Shown here in pieces: positions 12,001 through 18,532 of a stretch of DNA of 64,000 bases. The stretch spans positions 62,001 through 126,000 of the forward strand of contig JBIOXV010000088.1 of assembly GCA_044869805.1 (NCBI GenBank). The letters run 5' to 3'. Source of the DNA: CAWDVR01 sp044869805. GTDB taxonomy: Bacteria; Acidobacteriota; Thermoanaerobaculia; Multivoradales; SZUA-115. A program made the position numbers and the translations under genes. Position 1 is the first letter of the stretch, and each line of letters opens with the position of its first letter. The notes under the pieces were generated by a model. The model was not told where the DNA came from. It saw only the letters and a list, made by a program, of their open reading frames with translations, and searched no databases.

Positions 12001-15000
12001 GCGGCTCGCGGCGCACCACTTGGTCGCGCACCGCGTCGACGATCTCGATTTCGCCGGTCACCGGCTCGTCGAGGCGGAAGAAGAGCTCGGTCTCGTCCTG
12101 GATCAGGTCGCCGTTGGGCGAGAAGTAACGCTCGCTCAGGAAGAAATCGCCCTCCTGGATCGCCACCTCGAGCCGCGCCTGGTTGTTGGCCTCGGACGAC
12201 TCTTCCTCCGTGCCTTCCGGATCGATTTGCACCACCACCGGCCGTGAGCCGCCGGAGGCGGCGAAGGTCCAGGCGAAGACCGCCTGCGCCGTGCCGTTGC
12301 CCGGCACCAGCGCGATCACCTGGTCCGGCGCGACCGGCGTGCCGCCGGCCGACGGCTCGCCGTCGAAGGCGCGCACCACGAGGTCGCGCACCTCCTGCTC
12401 GCCGAGGTTCGCGACGGTGACCGTCAGGGAGACGGCGTCGCCGGGCCGCGGGAAGCGCGGCGCGAGAGCGAGAGAGGCCGGCGAGATCCCGAGATCGGGC
12501 AGGGACAGCACCGCCAGCACGTTGAAGGCGGTGTTGTCCTCCTCGCTGAATTCCGCGATCTCGCCGTCGGGATCGACCACCGCGTAGAGCAGACGATCGG
12601 CGGCGGTGGGCAGGCGCGGCCAGACCAGGCTGGCGACGGCCTGCTCGCCGGCGCCCAGCGCCGGGATCACGGCGCGCTCGAGGATCTGCGGCGCGCCGGT
12701 GGCCGGGTCGCCGTCGTAGAACGCCACCTCGACGTCGCTGACAGGCGCGCCGCCGTTGTTGCGCACCCGGGCGCTCAGGGTGAGGGGCTTGCCCTCGCGG
12801 CCGGGGTTGGGGTCGAAGGTGAAGTCGGCGAACGAGAGCGCCAAATTGGGCTGGTCGAGCGCGCCGGCGGTGAACGCCAGCTCGGCGGTGTTGTTGCCCT
12901 CCTCGCTCTCGGGCACCAGGCTGTCGGGGTCGATCTCGACGCGGAAGCTGACGGCGCCGGAGAGGTCCACGCGCCAGGTGATCTCCTGCAGGGTGCTGCC
13001 GCCGCCCGCGATGCGCACCGTGTTGTTGGCCAGCACGCGGACGGCGACGCCGTCGGTCACCGAGTAGCGCACCTGGGCGTCCGGCGACTCGAGCGTGCCG
13101 TGGTTCTCGAGCCGCACGCGGAAGCGCACGTCGCTCCCGAGGTAGGGCGCGCCCAGGAGCTCGAGGTCGGCCGCCGCCACGCCCAGGTCGACGCTGGCCG
13201 CGGTCGACACCGTGCGGCTCGCCGTGTTGTTGGCCTCGTTGGCCTCGGCCACCGCGCCCTCGGGGTCGACCACCACGGTGAGGTCCGTGGCGCCGGCGGT
13301 GGTCAGCACATAGGTGAAGCTCACCGCCACCGAAGAGCGGTCGGCCACCGCCACGGTCTGCTCGCCGACCACCTCCGCCGCCGCTCCCGGCGCCGTGGCG
13401 AACAGGCGCACGTTGACCGCGGGCACCGCCGTGCGGCCGAGGTTGCGGACCGTGGCCGTGATGCCGAGCGTCGAGGGCAGCGCGGCCGGCTGGGCGGGGG
13501 TGATGAGGAGATCGGTGCCGCGCACCTCGAGGTCGGGATCGAGCGGCGCCTCGCGCACCTCCACCGGCAAGGCGGCACGGTTGTCGAGCTCGGAGAGCTC
13601 GTCGAGCGTGCCCTCGGGGTCGAGCACCGCGATGAGCTCGGTCGGTCCCGCGACGCCGGTCGTGTCCCACAGCAGGCCGACGGTCGCCGAGGCGCCGGCC
13701 GGGAGCGGCGGCAGCGCCACGTCCGGGCCGATGGGGACCCCGCCCGCGCTCGGGTCGCCGCGGTAGACGCGCAGCGCCGTCGCCGGTGCCGTGGCGTTGC
13801 CGTCGTTGCCCACGGTGTAGGCGAGCTGCACCCGCTCTCCTTCCCCGGGGTTGGGCGGGTCGGCGGTCGGCGGCGCGGTGAACCGCAGGTTGGCGAAGGA
13901 GAAGCGCTTCAGGGCCGAGACCGCGAGCGAGGTGGCGTAGACGCTTCCCGCCCAGCTCCCGTCCAGCGACTGGCGGCCGGCGAGGAAGGTCGCGGCCTCC
14001 CCCAGGCGGGCGCTGCCGGGCGCGCCCAGGGTGATCAGGGCATCCATGGCCGCGGCCGTGTCGTGCACCGTCGACGGGCTGTCGCCGAAGCCGCCGTCCG
14101 GGTTCTGGCGCGAGGCGAGCCAGGCGAGGGCGGCGGGGGCCGGCCCCGACGCCGCCCCGGCCGCGTCCAGGGCACGGAGCGCCACCGCGGTGACGCCGGT
14201 GCGGCTGGCGCCGCCCCGCGACTGAGAGAAGCCGCCGTCCGCGTTCTGCGCCGCCGCCAGGTAGGCGACGGCGCGGCTCACGGCGGCACTGGCTCCAGGT
14301 TCAGCGTCCGCCGGGTCGCCGTCCAGGGCGAGCACGGCGAGCGCGGTATCCAGCGGGTCGCTGGCGAAGCCAGGACCCACGCCCCAGCCACCGTCGGCGT
14401 TCTGCCACGGCAGCAGCGCCTGGCGCAGGGCCAGTGCCTCCTCGCCCAGGCCCCCGAGCACGCTCGCGGCGCGGGCCGCGAAGTCGACGTTGGCGGCCGG
14501 CTGGCCGGCGAGCCAGGAGACGGCCGGCGCCACGCCGCCGAAGAACGGATCGAGGCGCGCCAGCGTGGTCAGGGCCACCGCCGTGTCGCGGGTGCGGGTC
14601 GCCGGCCGATCTTCCCAGAACCCCTCCCCTGCCTGCCGGCTGCGCAGCCAGGCGAGAGCGTCCAGGAGGTTGGCCTCGCCTGGGCGCAGCGGCCCGCCGC
14701 CCACCGGCTCCGGCGCCCCCGGCACGCCGCCCGGCACCACCTGCGGGTAGGGGTGCAGCAGGCCCCGGCCGCCGGTCAGGATGGCGAAGCGGGTGGCGAT
14801 CTCGCGCCGCAGGCGGTTGATGCCGGCGATCGCCCGGGAATCGACCAACGAGCCGGGCCGGGTCAGGAAGACGAAGCCGAGGCGGAACTCCCGCTGCCCC
14901 TCGCCGGCCGCCGGCAAGCGCGGGCCCTCGGCGGCGACGATGTCCTCGATCCTCACCTGGCGGGTGGTCGCGGTCACCGTGGCACCGACCTGCGGCAGTT

Positions 15001-15778
15001 GGCCGACGTCGACCCCGGGCGCCTCGAGCAGGGTCAGGGGCGGCACCTCGTCGGGCCCGTAGAAGCCGGCGAGGTAGAGGTCGAGGGGGCTCCAGAACTT
15101 GAGCGTCGCGGTCGAAGTGAAGGTGCCGTCTCCGTTGTCGCGCCAGTCGCTGCCGTACATCACCGAGGCGTCGCTGTCCAGCAGGTAGCTCCAGTGCGAG
15201 CCGTCGCGACCCAGGAGCGCCGCCGACGGCGCGCCGCCCGGCTCGCGGAAGCGGACCCGCGCCGCCCAGCGGTGCAGGAGCTCGTGGCTGAGGGTGACCA
15301 GCAGCTCTTCGAAGGCGGGGTCGTTGGGCTCCAGCACGGCGCGCGACACGGCGGCCAGGTCCACATAGCCCTGCAGCCGGCCCGCGCTGCCGAAGAGGTC
15401 GCTGTTGTCGAACAGCGGCAGCCCGATCCCCGAGTCGGTGTTCTGCACGCCGCTGAAGAAGGCGCGGGCCTGGCCGGTCGCGAACTCGAAGTTGGTGAAG
15501 GCGACGAGGAAGTCGTACTCGTCGGTGTGATGGGCGTAGAACTCCTGCGCCACCACCTGGCGAGGGACGTCGTTGAAGGAGCCGTCCGGCAGGTTGCGGT
15601 CGTAGTTGCCGGCGACCTCGAGGACGGTGACCAGGTCCTGCTCGGCGAGGTGCGTCGCCGTGAAGTCGCCGCCGGAGGCCTTGTCGCGGTCGAGCACCAG
15701 GTGGACGCAGCCCTCGTCGGCCACGGCCGGCGGGAGGAAAGCGAGGCCGGCGAGCAGCACCAGGGCCGCGGGCCTCAT
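1..15778 (-). CDS. Giant secreted multidomain protein (5' end complete, 3' end off the window)
   Basis: A single frame stays open for 5,259 codons from the ATG at 15778 to the left edge. The predicted product is exported: a signal peptide ends near AVA at residue 20. In order it shows a zincin-like segment with HELLHRW at residues 165-171 and a WSPLDLYLAGF segment near 235; an alpha/alpha toroid at about 365-625 with QNADGGWG-type repeats; five CARDB domains (about 630-1210); a FlgD-type Ig domain; a TolB-like propeller (about 1311-1640); a DOMON-like stretch; and more FlgD-type domains marked SPNGDG near 2120, 2850 and 3065. Long Ig and FN3 arrays follow, with a discoidin-like insert at about 4069-4206, a second propeller (about 4500-4745), a sixth CARDB and macroglobulin-like domains. 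The start overlaps the upstream stop. An adhesive or proteolytic surface role is inferred; the function is unknown. Confidence 0.9.
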   Translation of the reverse strand, partial: MRPAALVLLAGLAFLPPAVADEGCVHLVLDRDKASGGDFTATHLAEQDLVTVLEVAGNYDRNLPDGSFNDVPRQVVAQEFYAHHTDEYDFLVAFTNFEFATGQARAFFSGVQNTDSGIGLPLFDNSDLFGSAGRLQGYVDLAAVSRAVLEPNDPAFEELLVTLSHELLHRWAARVRFREPGGAPSAALLGRDGSHWSYLLDSDASVMYGSDWRDNGDGTFTSTATLKFWSPLDLYLAGFYGPDEVPPLTLLEAPGVDVGQLPQVGATVTATTRQVRIEDIVAAEGPRLPAAGEGQREFRLGFVFLTRPGSLVDSRAIAGINRLRREIATRFAILTGGRGLLHPYPQVVPGGVPGAPEPVGGGPLRPGEANLLDALAWLRSRQAGEGFWEDRPATRTRDTAVALTTLARLDPFFGGVAPAVSWLAGQPAANVDFAARAASVLGGLGEEALALRQALLPWQNADGGWGVGPGFASDPLDTALAVLALDGDPADAEPGASAAVSRAVAYLAAAQNADGGFSQSRGGASRTGVTAVALRALDAAGAASGPAPAALAWLASRQNPDGGFGDSPSTVHDTAAAMDALITLGAPGSARLGEAATFLAGRQSLDGSWAGSVYATSLAVSALKRFSFANLRFTAPPTADPPNPGEGERVQLAYTVGNDGNATAPATALRVYRGDPSAGGVPIGPDVALPPLPAGASATVGLLWDTTGVAGPTELIAVLDPEGTLDELSELDNRAALPVEVREAPLDPDLEVRGTDLLITPAQPAALPSTLGITATVRNLGRTAVPAVNVRLFATAPGAAAEVVGEQTVAVADRSSVAVSFTYVLTTAGATDLTVVVDPEGAVAEANEANNTASRTVSTAASVDLGVAAADLELLGAPYLGSDVRFRVRLENHGTLESPDAQVRYSVTDGVAVRVLANNTVRIAGGGSTLQEITWRVDLSGAVSFRVEIDPDSLVPESEEGNNTAELAFTAGALDQPNLALSFADFTFDPNPGREGKPLTLSARVRNNGGAPVSDVEVAFYDGDPATGAPQILERAVIPALGAGEQAVASLVWPRLPTAADRLLYAVVDPDGEIAEFSEEDNTAFNVLAVLSLPDLGISPASLALAPRFPRPGDAVSLTVTVANLGEQEVRDLVVRAFDGEPSAGGTPVAPDQVIALVPGNGTAQAVFAWTFAASGGSRPVVVQIDPEGTEEESSEANNQARLEVAIQEGDFFLSERYFSPNGDLIQDETELFFRLDEPVTGEIEIVDAVRDQVVRREPLAGVDAGNFVWDGRDDQGRLARDADYVLRVVDGAGNVLGSAPATLDTNRISLLLAAGTGAELFNNLTCELPSISTPLPTQDDGWLYFYIRAAGDPVYSRGVYRLRPDGGDLEQILPAPFFGLFEPFELVISPDGGRIAVLKLRFLFSTVIRELWVANGDGSARLRLATRPDGTTDDSPIGFSADGRVLYVDRLGSIVAIPLNGVDPQRVLWTGFTAHDFAFSPDRRRLAFRTGGGFDETGYAVHLLNLDSGAETELTTGSLQPQYAWAPTGDRLAVSDPDAGRVLVVDGAGVTVRAFELEAVLYPWPDEIPDLAPERGFAWQLAWARGGTELAATIGYGSSCASDFSVFFRVARLDLLTGEQETIAWTKPFGEEGCQSYHVSTWDGSSWAERGVLHHGLRYREQTLDLSPFLPDAEGDYKVRIRQTGMEAAHVESVALLAGGSRLAPAAAVHLGTGQDLASVVSTSDGDVADLHESTLEVEWAEVPPGRLRLALKAREETLSDRDARPFRYPAEEGAFYSLLLDGSSPMVVDGQQTGQDGLTEPLFEVRSRPDTGHPAATVAGYAGSDGQSLFVALDFTVDNTRDGEADWAALWVRAADGWRELRVTEGDATHGAVGFTRTGRVHHQHKYYELRVPLAELGAAAGDTVDLYLQAYGTAAELPEEDDGRLPQGGSLLWDPNDRALLWTSAGDGEPAWAIFLDEDGRRASLFDDFTAVGGERFSPTGRRLLFLSNDQRNDPASPCYQRGNEDHWQMRSLLNLTVDLRPRRVSVSGGVLVEGTAADQHFDQYRLEWATSATPTDFRPITPPSPTPVVDQRFTTWVPPGPGSYLVRLTATDLAGNSLARIKRVSFADTPSLTDVYMEPRYISPNGDGVREAATVSYRVLEPVHLEFGFENEAGERVRTILRDHSQIGAEHSFLWDGRDDRGLPVPDGEYRLVVQSFEFFVTVDSTPPVLRMALRNARQCRGGKVVAEPTVLFGIWEDNFDSTEGSTGEGADLFVWAPFYLPAVPLDPTASVPPEIADPALGRPDLIGGRGLALSEFVDHRFRVEVEDLAGNRSLVATPLGSEELFLTHFGNPYEDPITHVVAPPALACSKPAAQLDLAQPVEARAAESVVSGLFELYLEIQPMPIVDGTPHPELLAPEAWFSSRVTQFLISGGTTASIPQHFFRFLWDKAGLEPGRLTALRLRAVDDDGDTHLSQLVSVSSEGLAFLGVSPPDAVLAGSLIEGLDPALAGQLKLWGIESVAQPFAEATLYLSSPDDPRYATPKAIPAAVIRDGGFLFTAADWQACKRYEGYFVATTVPAFNPLTGRIESRTFTSNRRDFKFPCLAVTMAIGNLVSGACNQPPPLQRRTLTVHPRSLDGTALQLLSVFGPGEAGEQDLLTTVNNPTSGQQYSFELDLEDLPAGLHPFGVRLTNVNGEVVEWGAFVDAATGTVREVPPPHPGLRGPFYALRDRTPPVAELTYPADGQRLCGVERDGVNVVDIEGRAVDPQGVAFLLELGEGLEPVSWEPFGGGIRPNEAGELIVPPLFSSEGETGVLSSLRGRVGDFSIRLSAVNAAGALVCTPPRSFYFDGVFEGASIAKDLSLFSPNGDGILDEVNVLVGALEPATVDFFVRPAVPALTPTGCADTGDPVRDLASGLPILDTGQVSWDGKNDSGAVVADGLYHVHARFEDACGNETDLKVCVDVDTTPPQVAIDFPTATSPLPAIVEVTGTAIDDHFQGWSLEYGVGPDPETWALIETLDQARFQELLAPWNTIGLDGDFTLRLTGVDVLGNRAEARVPLFISQPAVVLEYLEAVPRPFSPNGDGRRETLAVRLGLGSPALLDLTVLDLDGNEVRRLLDDATLPAGAQEVPWDGTHDGGAPAADGLYRIEVYARLAANPGVTQREAVTALLDRTAPAVAFTRPLANQVLPATGGITGSITDLDLASFAVSFTAEPQAPAWEEIASGETNRVDFTFAPLTGLEDGDYALRVEAEDAAEIQTEVLIPFIIDSTPPVVQLTAPAAGSVLSARQPVPVTGAIEEANLLSWTLELGAGAAPASWTGLALGATLPLPEPLLGWNLIGLADGLYTLRLTGLDKAGHSRSAQVAVEIDNTPPTAAISQPANGGYMAGPGEIRGTATDLHFVDYQLAIAPGPAGSSQQFSELGSRAASVADGTLLDWLALPADGLYTLRLTVSDAAGNQSVVLSEVTVDTLPPEPPIALTAEVENRRDAHLSWTPSAAADVAGYAVLRNGVRVNAALVAGTTYVDAGLLEGGYTYVVRAVDRAGHSSEPSNEAPVRIDITPPLADLQVPADGGRASGVVDVRGTAWSPDDFAEYRLYAERPGLPGRELLRRSPVPVTSDVLAQWNTFVLPEGAAFVLTLEAEDLAGNVATDAVQVTIDNLPPAAPTGLTATTSGTTINVSWNANTEPDLRGYLLYRDGRLVNAPGPVVGSLLPYVLTATTYADTGRPDGTFTYQVYAMDLAENLSDPSAPASATVETGAPRAVITTPAHGSSFEAELYIQATSEDSDVARVQFQYRPSAGGAWINLGAADLELPWETIWTPALPFGDYQLRAVATDSGNRTDPAPPAITVTLTDLTRPPAVLGLAAQVAAGDVTLTWTASTEPDLVGYHLDRRTADQDPVRITAAPVTGTSFLDAGLADATFLYSVVAVDEVENESDPSDEAEAVVYTPLLVQPFTPTAAPATDLEGSGSSGTTAEGEIGGPGGTAPLPPVASDAEGAFHFTAIPLARGESLLSVRQRDAAGNLSKTAQVYVVSDEPPAPPTGLTATPGAGLSVDLAWNANPEPDVVAYRLLRGGAAQPPAEALASLTATASSEGGEYASAEKAVDGDLESGWSPEYDGSALGEWLELAWPQPALVTRVELTWFFYPQPEGPPYVLTPGSFDLEGWDGRVWVPLARVRGDGSPTFTLVPPRPYWTDRVRIVVRGELEFPSLAEVAVFHLPVSAATATTDTPQDGRYEYRVVAVDGYGLESSPSAPAAVDVGDVVPPEPVTLSAVVTGSNVALTWTASASPDVVRYDLFRDEAKIAELPSLEHLDAGRPNGTYRYVVVAVDAAGNASLPSNEAVAVVAVAPPPAPVSLAVTALAEGGALQATWAPGPGPAPAGYRLQRGLAAGGPYQPVVTTNALAYVDRGLTDGVTYFYVVVALDGAGNPSAVSNEASGTPGDAAAPAAPVIFDPAFPGRPFTTEAASVPVAGAAEPGSRVRLRRGGSIVAEAEARSESALERGEFSPDAARTRYSPDGRWAWGEGFPAELHDLLAHTTVEVPAAPGAARWLPDSSGLVVLANGAIRRYRLADGSATEIATLDYAFAAVPAPDGRRLAVLGFREGEFALWLFDPTAASWTRLAPFSDFEIDADSLVFSPRGDALAYRRAEPAPAIELLRLPSAEVAVVEAEAGAAWPRFSPSGGELLYTSTASGDEQVRSYRLADGAITDLTSGPAAHRDPHWSADGRAVGFVVDDAGVFVAPLAGGEPLQLLDLAAGPYAGFFARLDSVASGFWLVQVAGEVLRIEPAGRFLAPSVALVPGTNTLTATATDAAGNVSPASEPVEIQLVVSNRPNLGVTETDLAVLPEAVVVGATAQLSVTVRNTGAAASPQADLSIVVFGPQGLFAEVVSGPELPAIPAGGSVTISRPLVLDGEPGSYSLIAAADPLAALPEVSETDNRAERAFLVGEPGRPGVAVATDRQQYLSGQAVEASVEVVNFGDAFTGTLEVVVEDAQGFLVADLLTQPITALPFAGRLSFTPTWPTGDTFAGGYRVRARLTSAAGAPVDEALAPFAIVELVQLAARVETDRASYPRGSTVRVSGSVEYVAGNTAVSGAEARVTILDAGGGLVAELAQALGDLLPSQVGTVRFDWPSGAAPAGTYRVRFAVERGGETAAEAGTLFELFAAQPPAVAGTLSLTDLTPALGVPLDVAYRVTATQTLPGTPIRVTLREPASGAVRASRELIADLGPATPAEGTLSFATAELGLGSFIAVLEATFSTGGGAPAPHLLDAV

Positions 15779-16437
15779 AGGCGACCCCGTTGCGGACCTT
15801 CGGGCTCGCCCCTCACCCCGACCTTCTCCCCGTTCCCGCGGGGCGAGGGCACCCCCTCCCCGTCGTCTTGCTCTGCTGCGCTGGAAGCGGCGCTTCCTTT
15901 CTGGCCCCCTCGCCCCGCTTGCGGGGAGTGGGATGGGGTGAGGGGCGGCTCCGAAGCCGGCGGCGGCTGGCTCGGCAGCGTGCGCCGCGCCCCGCTCTCC
16001 GCGCCGGGCGCCGGCTCGCCTTCGAGCGCCGCCGGCGTGCCGAGGTCGTCTTCCGCGGGAGGCCGGGGATCGAGCAGCACGAGCCGGCCGCGGCCGGCGG
16101 CAGCGCGGTCGAGGAAGAGCCAGGCCCGCAGGCGTGCGCCCGGGCCCGTGGACCCGGCCGGAGCCGACAGCTCGAGCACCAGGCGGTCCGGCAGCACCTC
16201 GAGCAGCTTCGCAGCCACGCCGGGAAGCTCTTCACCGGCGCGCACCAGGGCCGGTGCGCCGGCGCCGAGCCGTACCACGGCGACGCCTTCCGACGGCGCC
16301 GCGGCCAGTACGGCGACCTCGGCCAGCCGGGCCTCGAAGGACGGTGCCGGTGGGGACTGCGGAACCTGGGCGCTGGCCAGCACGCTCACGAAGGCGCAGC
16401 CCAGCCCGAGCGCCACGCGCCCCTGCAAAGCTCTCAT
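15775..16437 (-). CDS. Small exported protein coupled to the giant gene
   Basis: The product has 220 residues. I chose the start at 16437 because MRALQGRVALGLGCAF...ASA then forms a clean signal peptide; an in-frame upstream start at 16497 would bury it. The central part (VRLGAGAPALVRAGEELPG...LLEVLPDRLVLEL) has the pattern of the periplasmic homology region of GspC/PulC-like secretion proteins, but this is a weak resemblance. The C-terminal quarter is written by a mobile palindromic repeat and is Pro/Gly/Ser-rich, so it may not fold. The stop overlaps the ATG of the giant gene (ATGA), so the two are probably translated together and the small protein may help export or anchor the large one. 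The function is otherwise unknown. Confidence 0.7.
   Translation of the reverse strand: MRALQGRVALGLGCAFVSVLASAQVPQSPPAPSFEARLAEVAVLAAAPSEGVAVVRLGAGAPALVRAGEELPGVAAKLLEVLPDRLVLELSAPAGSTGPGARLRAWLFLDRAAAGRGRLVLLDPRPPAEDDLGTPAALEGEPAPGAESGARRTLPSQPPPASEPPLTPSHSPQAGRGGQKGSAASSAAEQDDGEGVPSPRGNGEKVGVRGEPEGPQRGRL
15808..15946. repeat. MITE-like palindromic repeat inside a coding region
   Basis: The element is bounded by perfect 12-bp inverted ends (GCCCCTCACCCC at 15808-15819 and its complement at 15935-15946). It also holds two inner hairpins of the type CCCCG...CGGGG. It keeps the frame of the 220-residue gene open and supplies its C-terminus. Related copies lie at 57668-57718 and 58198-58302. 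Repeats of this sequence type are widespread in high-GC bacteria; mobility is inferred from the ends. Confidence 0.75.
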
Positions 16438-16655
16438 CCCGACCTCCGCACAAAACAACCATTCACCGGTCCGGCACGCACTCATTCGGTGCGCCACCGC
16501 GACGTTCGGTTGAGCGCCGCGGAAACTTAAGCCGATCGATGAAAGAACATTTGGCTCTGCCTCGAAGCCTCCTCGAGACAGCTCCAGACGTGTATGCGCG
16601 ATTCGGCGGCGGAATCAGTCAGCGAGATCGAAACCTGCCGGAGAGGAGCCGAGAA

Positions 16656-17906
16656 TCAGAGGAGGAGCCAGGCGAGGCCCGCGGCGATGGCCAGGAGGTA
16701 GCCCAGCCCGACGCGGAGCAGCATCGAGCGGCTGCCCAGGAAGGCCACCAGGCCGGCCTTGAAGACCAGGTTCGCCATCGCCGCCAGGACCACCAGCCTG
16801 GCGCCCACCGCCGCCTCCAGCCGGCCGGCCGAGACCAGGTTCGAGGTCGAGAGGGTGATGGCGTCCATGTCCGTGAGGCCGGAGATCGCTGCCACCACGT
16901 AGAGGCCGGCCTCGCCGAAGTAGCGCCTCGCGGCTTCCACCGCCACCAGGATCGCCGCGTAGAGGAAGGCGAAGATCAGCGCCGGCTTGAGCTCCGAGGG
17001 GTTCCCGGCCTCCGGCGCCTCGGTCTCGGCATCCTCGCGGCGGCGCCAGAGCGCGATCGCGTAGACGACGAAGGTGGCGAGCAGCAGGCCGAGCGGCAGG
17101 GCGGCGGTGCGCAGGAAGCCCGGCGCCACGACGCCGACCTCGATCGCCACCCGCACCACGGACACCCCCGAGGCGAGGATCACCACCAGCGCCGCGAGGT
17201 CGGCCGCCGAAGGCGTCGCCGCCGCCCGGCGGGAGTAGGAGACCGTGGTCGCCGTCGACGAGATCACGCCGCCCAGCAACCCGGCGAGCAGCGTGCCGCT
17301 GCGATCGCCCAGCAGCTTGTAGGCCACGTAGCCCGAGAGCCCGAGGCCGACGATCAGCACCACCATCAGCCAGATCTCGCGCGGGTTGAGCACCTGGAAG
17401 GGGCCGTAGGCGCGGTCCGGCAGCACCGGCAGGATCACCAGCGTGATCAGGGCGAACTGCATGATGGCGCGGAAATCGTCGTCGCCGATCCTCTCCGAGA
17501 GGCCGTGGAGCTGCGGCTTCAAGTACAGCAGCACCGCCGCCGTGCCACCGACCGCGATCGCCACCGCCGGCGGGCCCACCACCACGAAGGCGCCCACCCC
17601 GAACATCAGCAGCATCGCCACCTCGGTGGTGAGCCCGGGGTCGATCTTGCCGCCCTCGAGCTTGGCGAGGTTGCCGACCACCATCAGCCCGGCCAGGCTC
17701 ACCAGGCCCGCTGCCACCACCCAGCCGCCCAACGGCTGTGCCAGGTAGGCGGCGAGCGCACCGGAGAGCGTCACCAGCGCGAAGGTCCGCACCCCGGCCA
17801 GCCGCGACGCCACGCGCTCGCGCTGCATCCCCACCAGCAGCCCCAGCCCGAGCGCGATGCCGAGGCGCAGGAAGACGTCGGAGAGGTCGGTGTCGGAGGG
17901 GGTCAT
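16656..17906 (-). CDS. MgtC/SapB-type DUF4010 integral membrane protein
   Basis: The product has 416 residues and about a dozen hydrophobic segments. The N-terminal third carries the MgtC-like pattern (LGIALGLGLLVGMQRER...AGVRTFALVTLSGAL). The rest matches the DUF4010 type, with GLLGGVISSTATTVSYSRR and a C-terminal SGLTDMDAITLS motif. I chose the ATG at 17906, directly before MTPSDTDLSDVFLRLG, because the 40 residues reachable upstream are basic and run into the next gene's 3' region. Family members are inner-membrane proteins with a proposed but unproven role in ion or small-molecule transport. It stands alone, downstream of the BrnTA pair. Confidence 0.85.
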   Translation of the reverse strand: MTPSDTDLSDVFLRLGIALGLGLLVGMQRERVASRLAGVRTFALVTLSGALAAYLAQPLGGWVVAAGLVSLAGLMVVGNLAKLEGGKIDPGLTTEVAMLLMFGVGAFVVVGPPAVAIAVGGTAAVLLYLKPQLHGLSERIGDDDFRAIMQFALITLVILPVLPDRAYGPFQVLNPREIWLMVVLIVGLGLSGYVAYKLLGDRSGTLLAGLLGGVISSTATTVSYSRRAAATPSAADLAALVVILASGVSVVRVAIEVGVVAPGFLRTAALPLGLLLATFVVYAIALWRRREDAETEAPEAGNPSELKPALIFAFLYAAILVAVEAARRYFGEAGLYVVAAISGLTDMDAITLSTSNLVSAGRLEAAVGARLVVLAAMANLVFKAGLVAFLGSRSMLLRVGLGYLLAIAAGLAWLLL

Positions 17907-17937
17907 GGCGCGATGGGCAGTGGACGGAAGCCTTACC

Positions 17938-18237
17938 TCAGCTCTCTCGGCGCTGCCGCCGGACCGATTTCGAGACGGAAGCTCCAGGCGAGCGGGGGCG
18001 CCGAGGTAGCGAATGATGCTCCGCATAGGAGTCCAGCAGCCGCCGGATCATCCGCTGATACTGCGTCCTGTGAGTGGCAGCTTCGCGCTTGAAGAACTCG
18101 ACGCTCCGCTTGCTGAGAGAAATGGTGACCTTGACGCCTTCCTCCCGGAAGGCAAGCTCCTCGGGAGGAGGAAGGAAGTCAGCGACGACCTCGAGCCTGC
18201 CAAGGGGTTCATCCGTGTACTTGATTCGCTTGCTCAT
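17938..18237 (-). CDS. brnA: BrnA-type antitoxin (ribbon-helix-helix)
   Basis: The product has 99 residues. It begins MSKRIKYTDEPLGRLEVV and carries a ribbon-helix-helix core, EGVKVTISLSKRSVEFFKRE, followed by a helix (YQRMIRRLLDSYAEHH). The tail is Arg-rich. It overlaps the end of the brnT gene by 29 bp, the usual toxin-first order for BrnTA. In the family the antitoxin binds the toxin and represses the shared promoter through its ribbon-helix-helix domain. The last 20 or so residues run towards the MgtC-type gene and look less conserved. The pairing makes the call firm. Confidence 0.85.
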   Translation of the reverse strand: MSKRIKYTDEPLGRLEVVADFLPPPEELAFREEGVKVTISLSKRSVEFFKREAATHRTQYQRMIRRLLDSYAEHHSLPRRPRSPGASVSKSVRRQRRES

Positions 18238-18499
18238 AGATCCTCTTTCCTCTTCGCCAGTACCCGGCGCCGAAGATCCTGATGACCCGCCCCCGGAAGG
18301 TGAAGCGGACCGTCAGGATGCCGTCCCCAACCCGTCCGAAGCAGAAGTACCGAGGTTCGTCTTCGCTGTGCCCCAGATCCTTGGCGATGACCCGCTCGCG
18401 ATCGGCGAAGGCGAATTGTGCAAGCGAGAACGCAACGCCGTGCTTTCGTTGGTTGTCGGCGTCCTTACCATCGTCCCACTCGAACCTCACCTGCGCCAT
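18209..18499 (-). CDS. brnT: BrnT-type ribonuclease toxin
   Basis: The product has 96 residues and reads as a complete BrnT. It has the N-terminal FEWDDGKDADNQRKHGVAF signature, a middle DLGHSEDEPRY segment and the FTFRGRVIRIFGAGYWRRGKR end, where the usual ISARxA form has become IFGAGY. BrnT is a RelE-fold translation-blocking ribonuclease. The ATG at 18499 is the first gene of the pair, and an inverted repeat lies about 35 bp upstream. No catalytic loss is apparent to me. Confidence 0.88.
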   Translation of the reverse strand: MAQVRFEWDDGKDADNQRKHGVAFSLAQFAFADRERVIAKDLGHSEDEPRYFCFGRVGDGILTVRFTFRGRVIRIFGAGYWRRGKRIYEQANQVHG

Positions 18500-18532
18500 G
18501 ACGGGACGATAGCATGGCGGCGGCGTTCAAGC

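Noticed and set aside
17..12247. A 4,076-codon plus-strand open frame
   Set aside because: Its product is Arg/Gly/Ala-rich and without domains; it is the antisense shadow of the giant minus-strand gene, caused by high GC at codon position 3.
8271..13670. A 1,799-codon minus-strand open frame
   Set aside because: Arg-rich nonsense in a different frame of the giant gene, whose true frame runs through the same bases.
13100..16513. A 1,137-codon plus-strand open frame
   Set aside because: Low-complexity product antisense to the start of the giant gene and its upstream partner.
16134..18092. A 652-codon plus-strand open frame with many His and Arg
   Set aside because: Antisense to the DUF4010 gene, which has clear membrane helices and family motifs.
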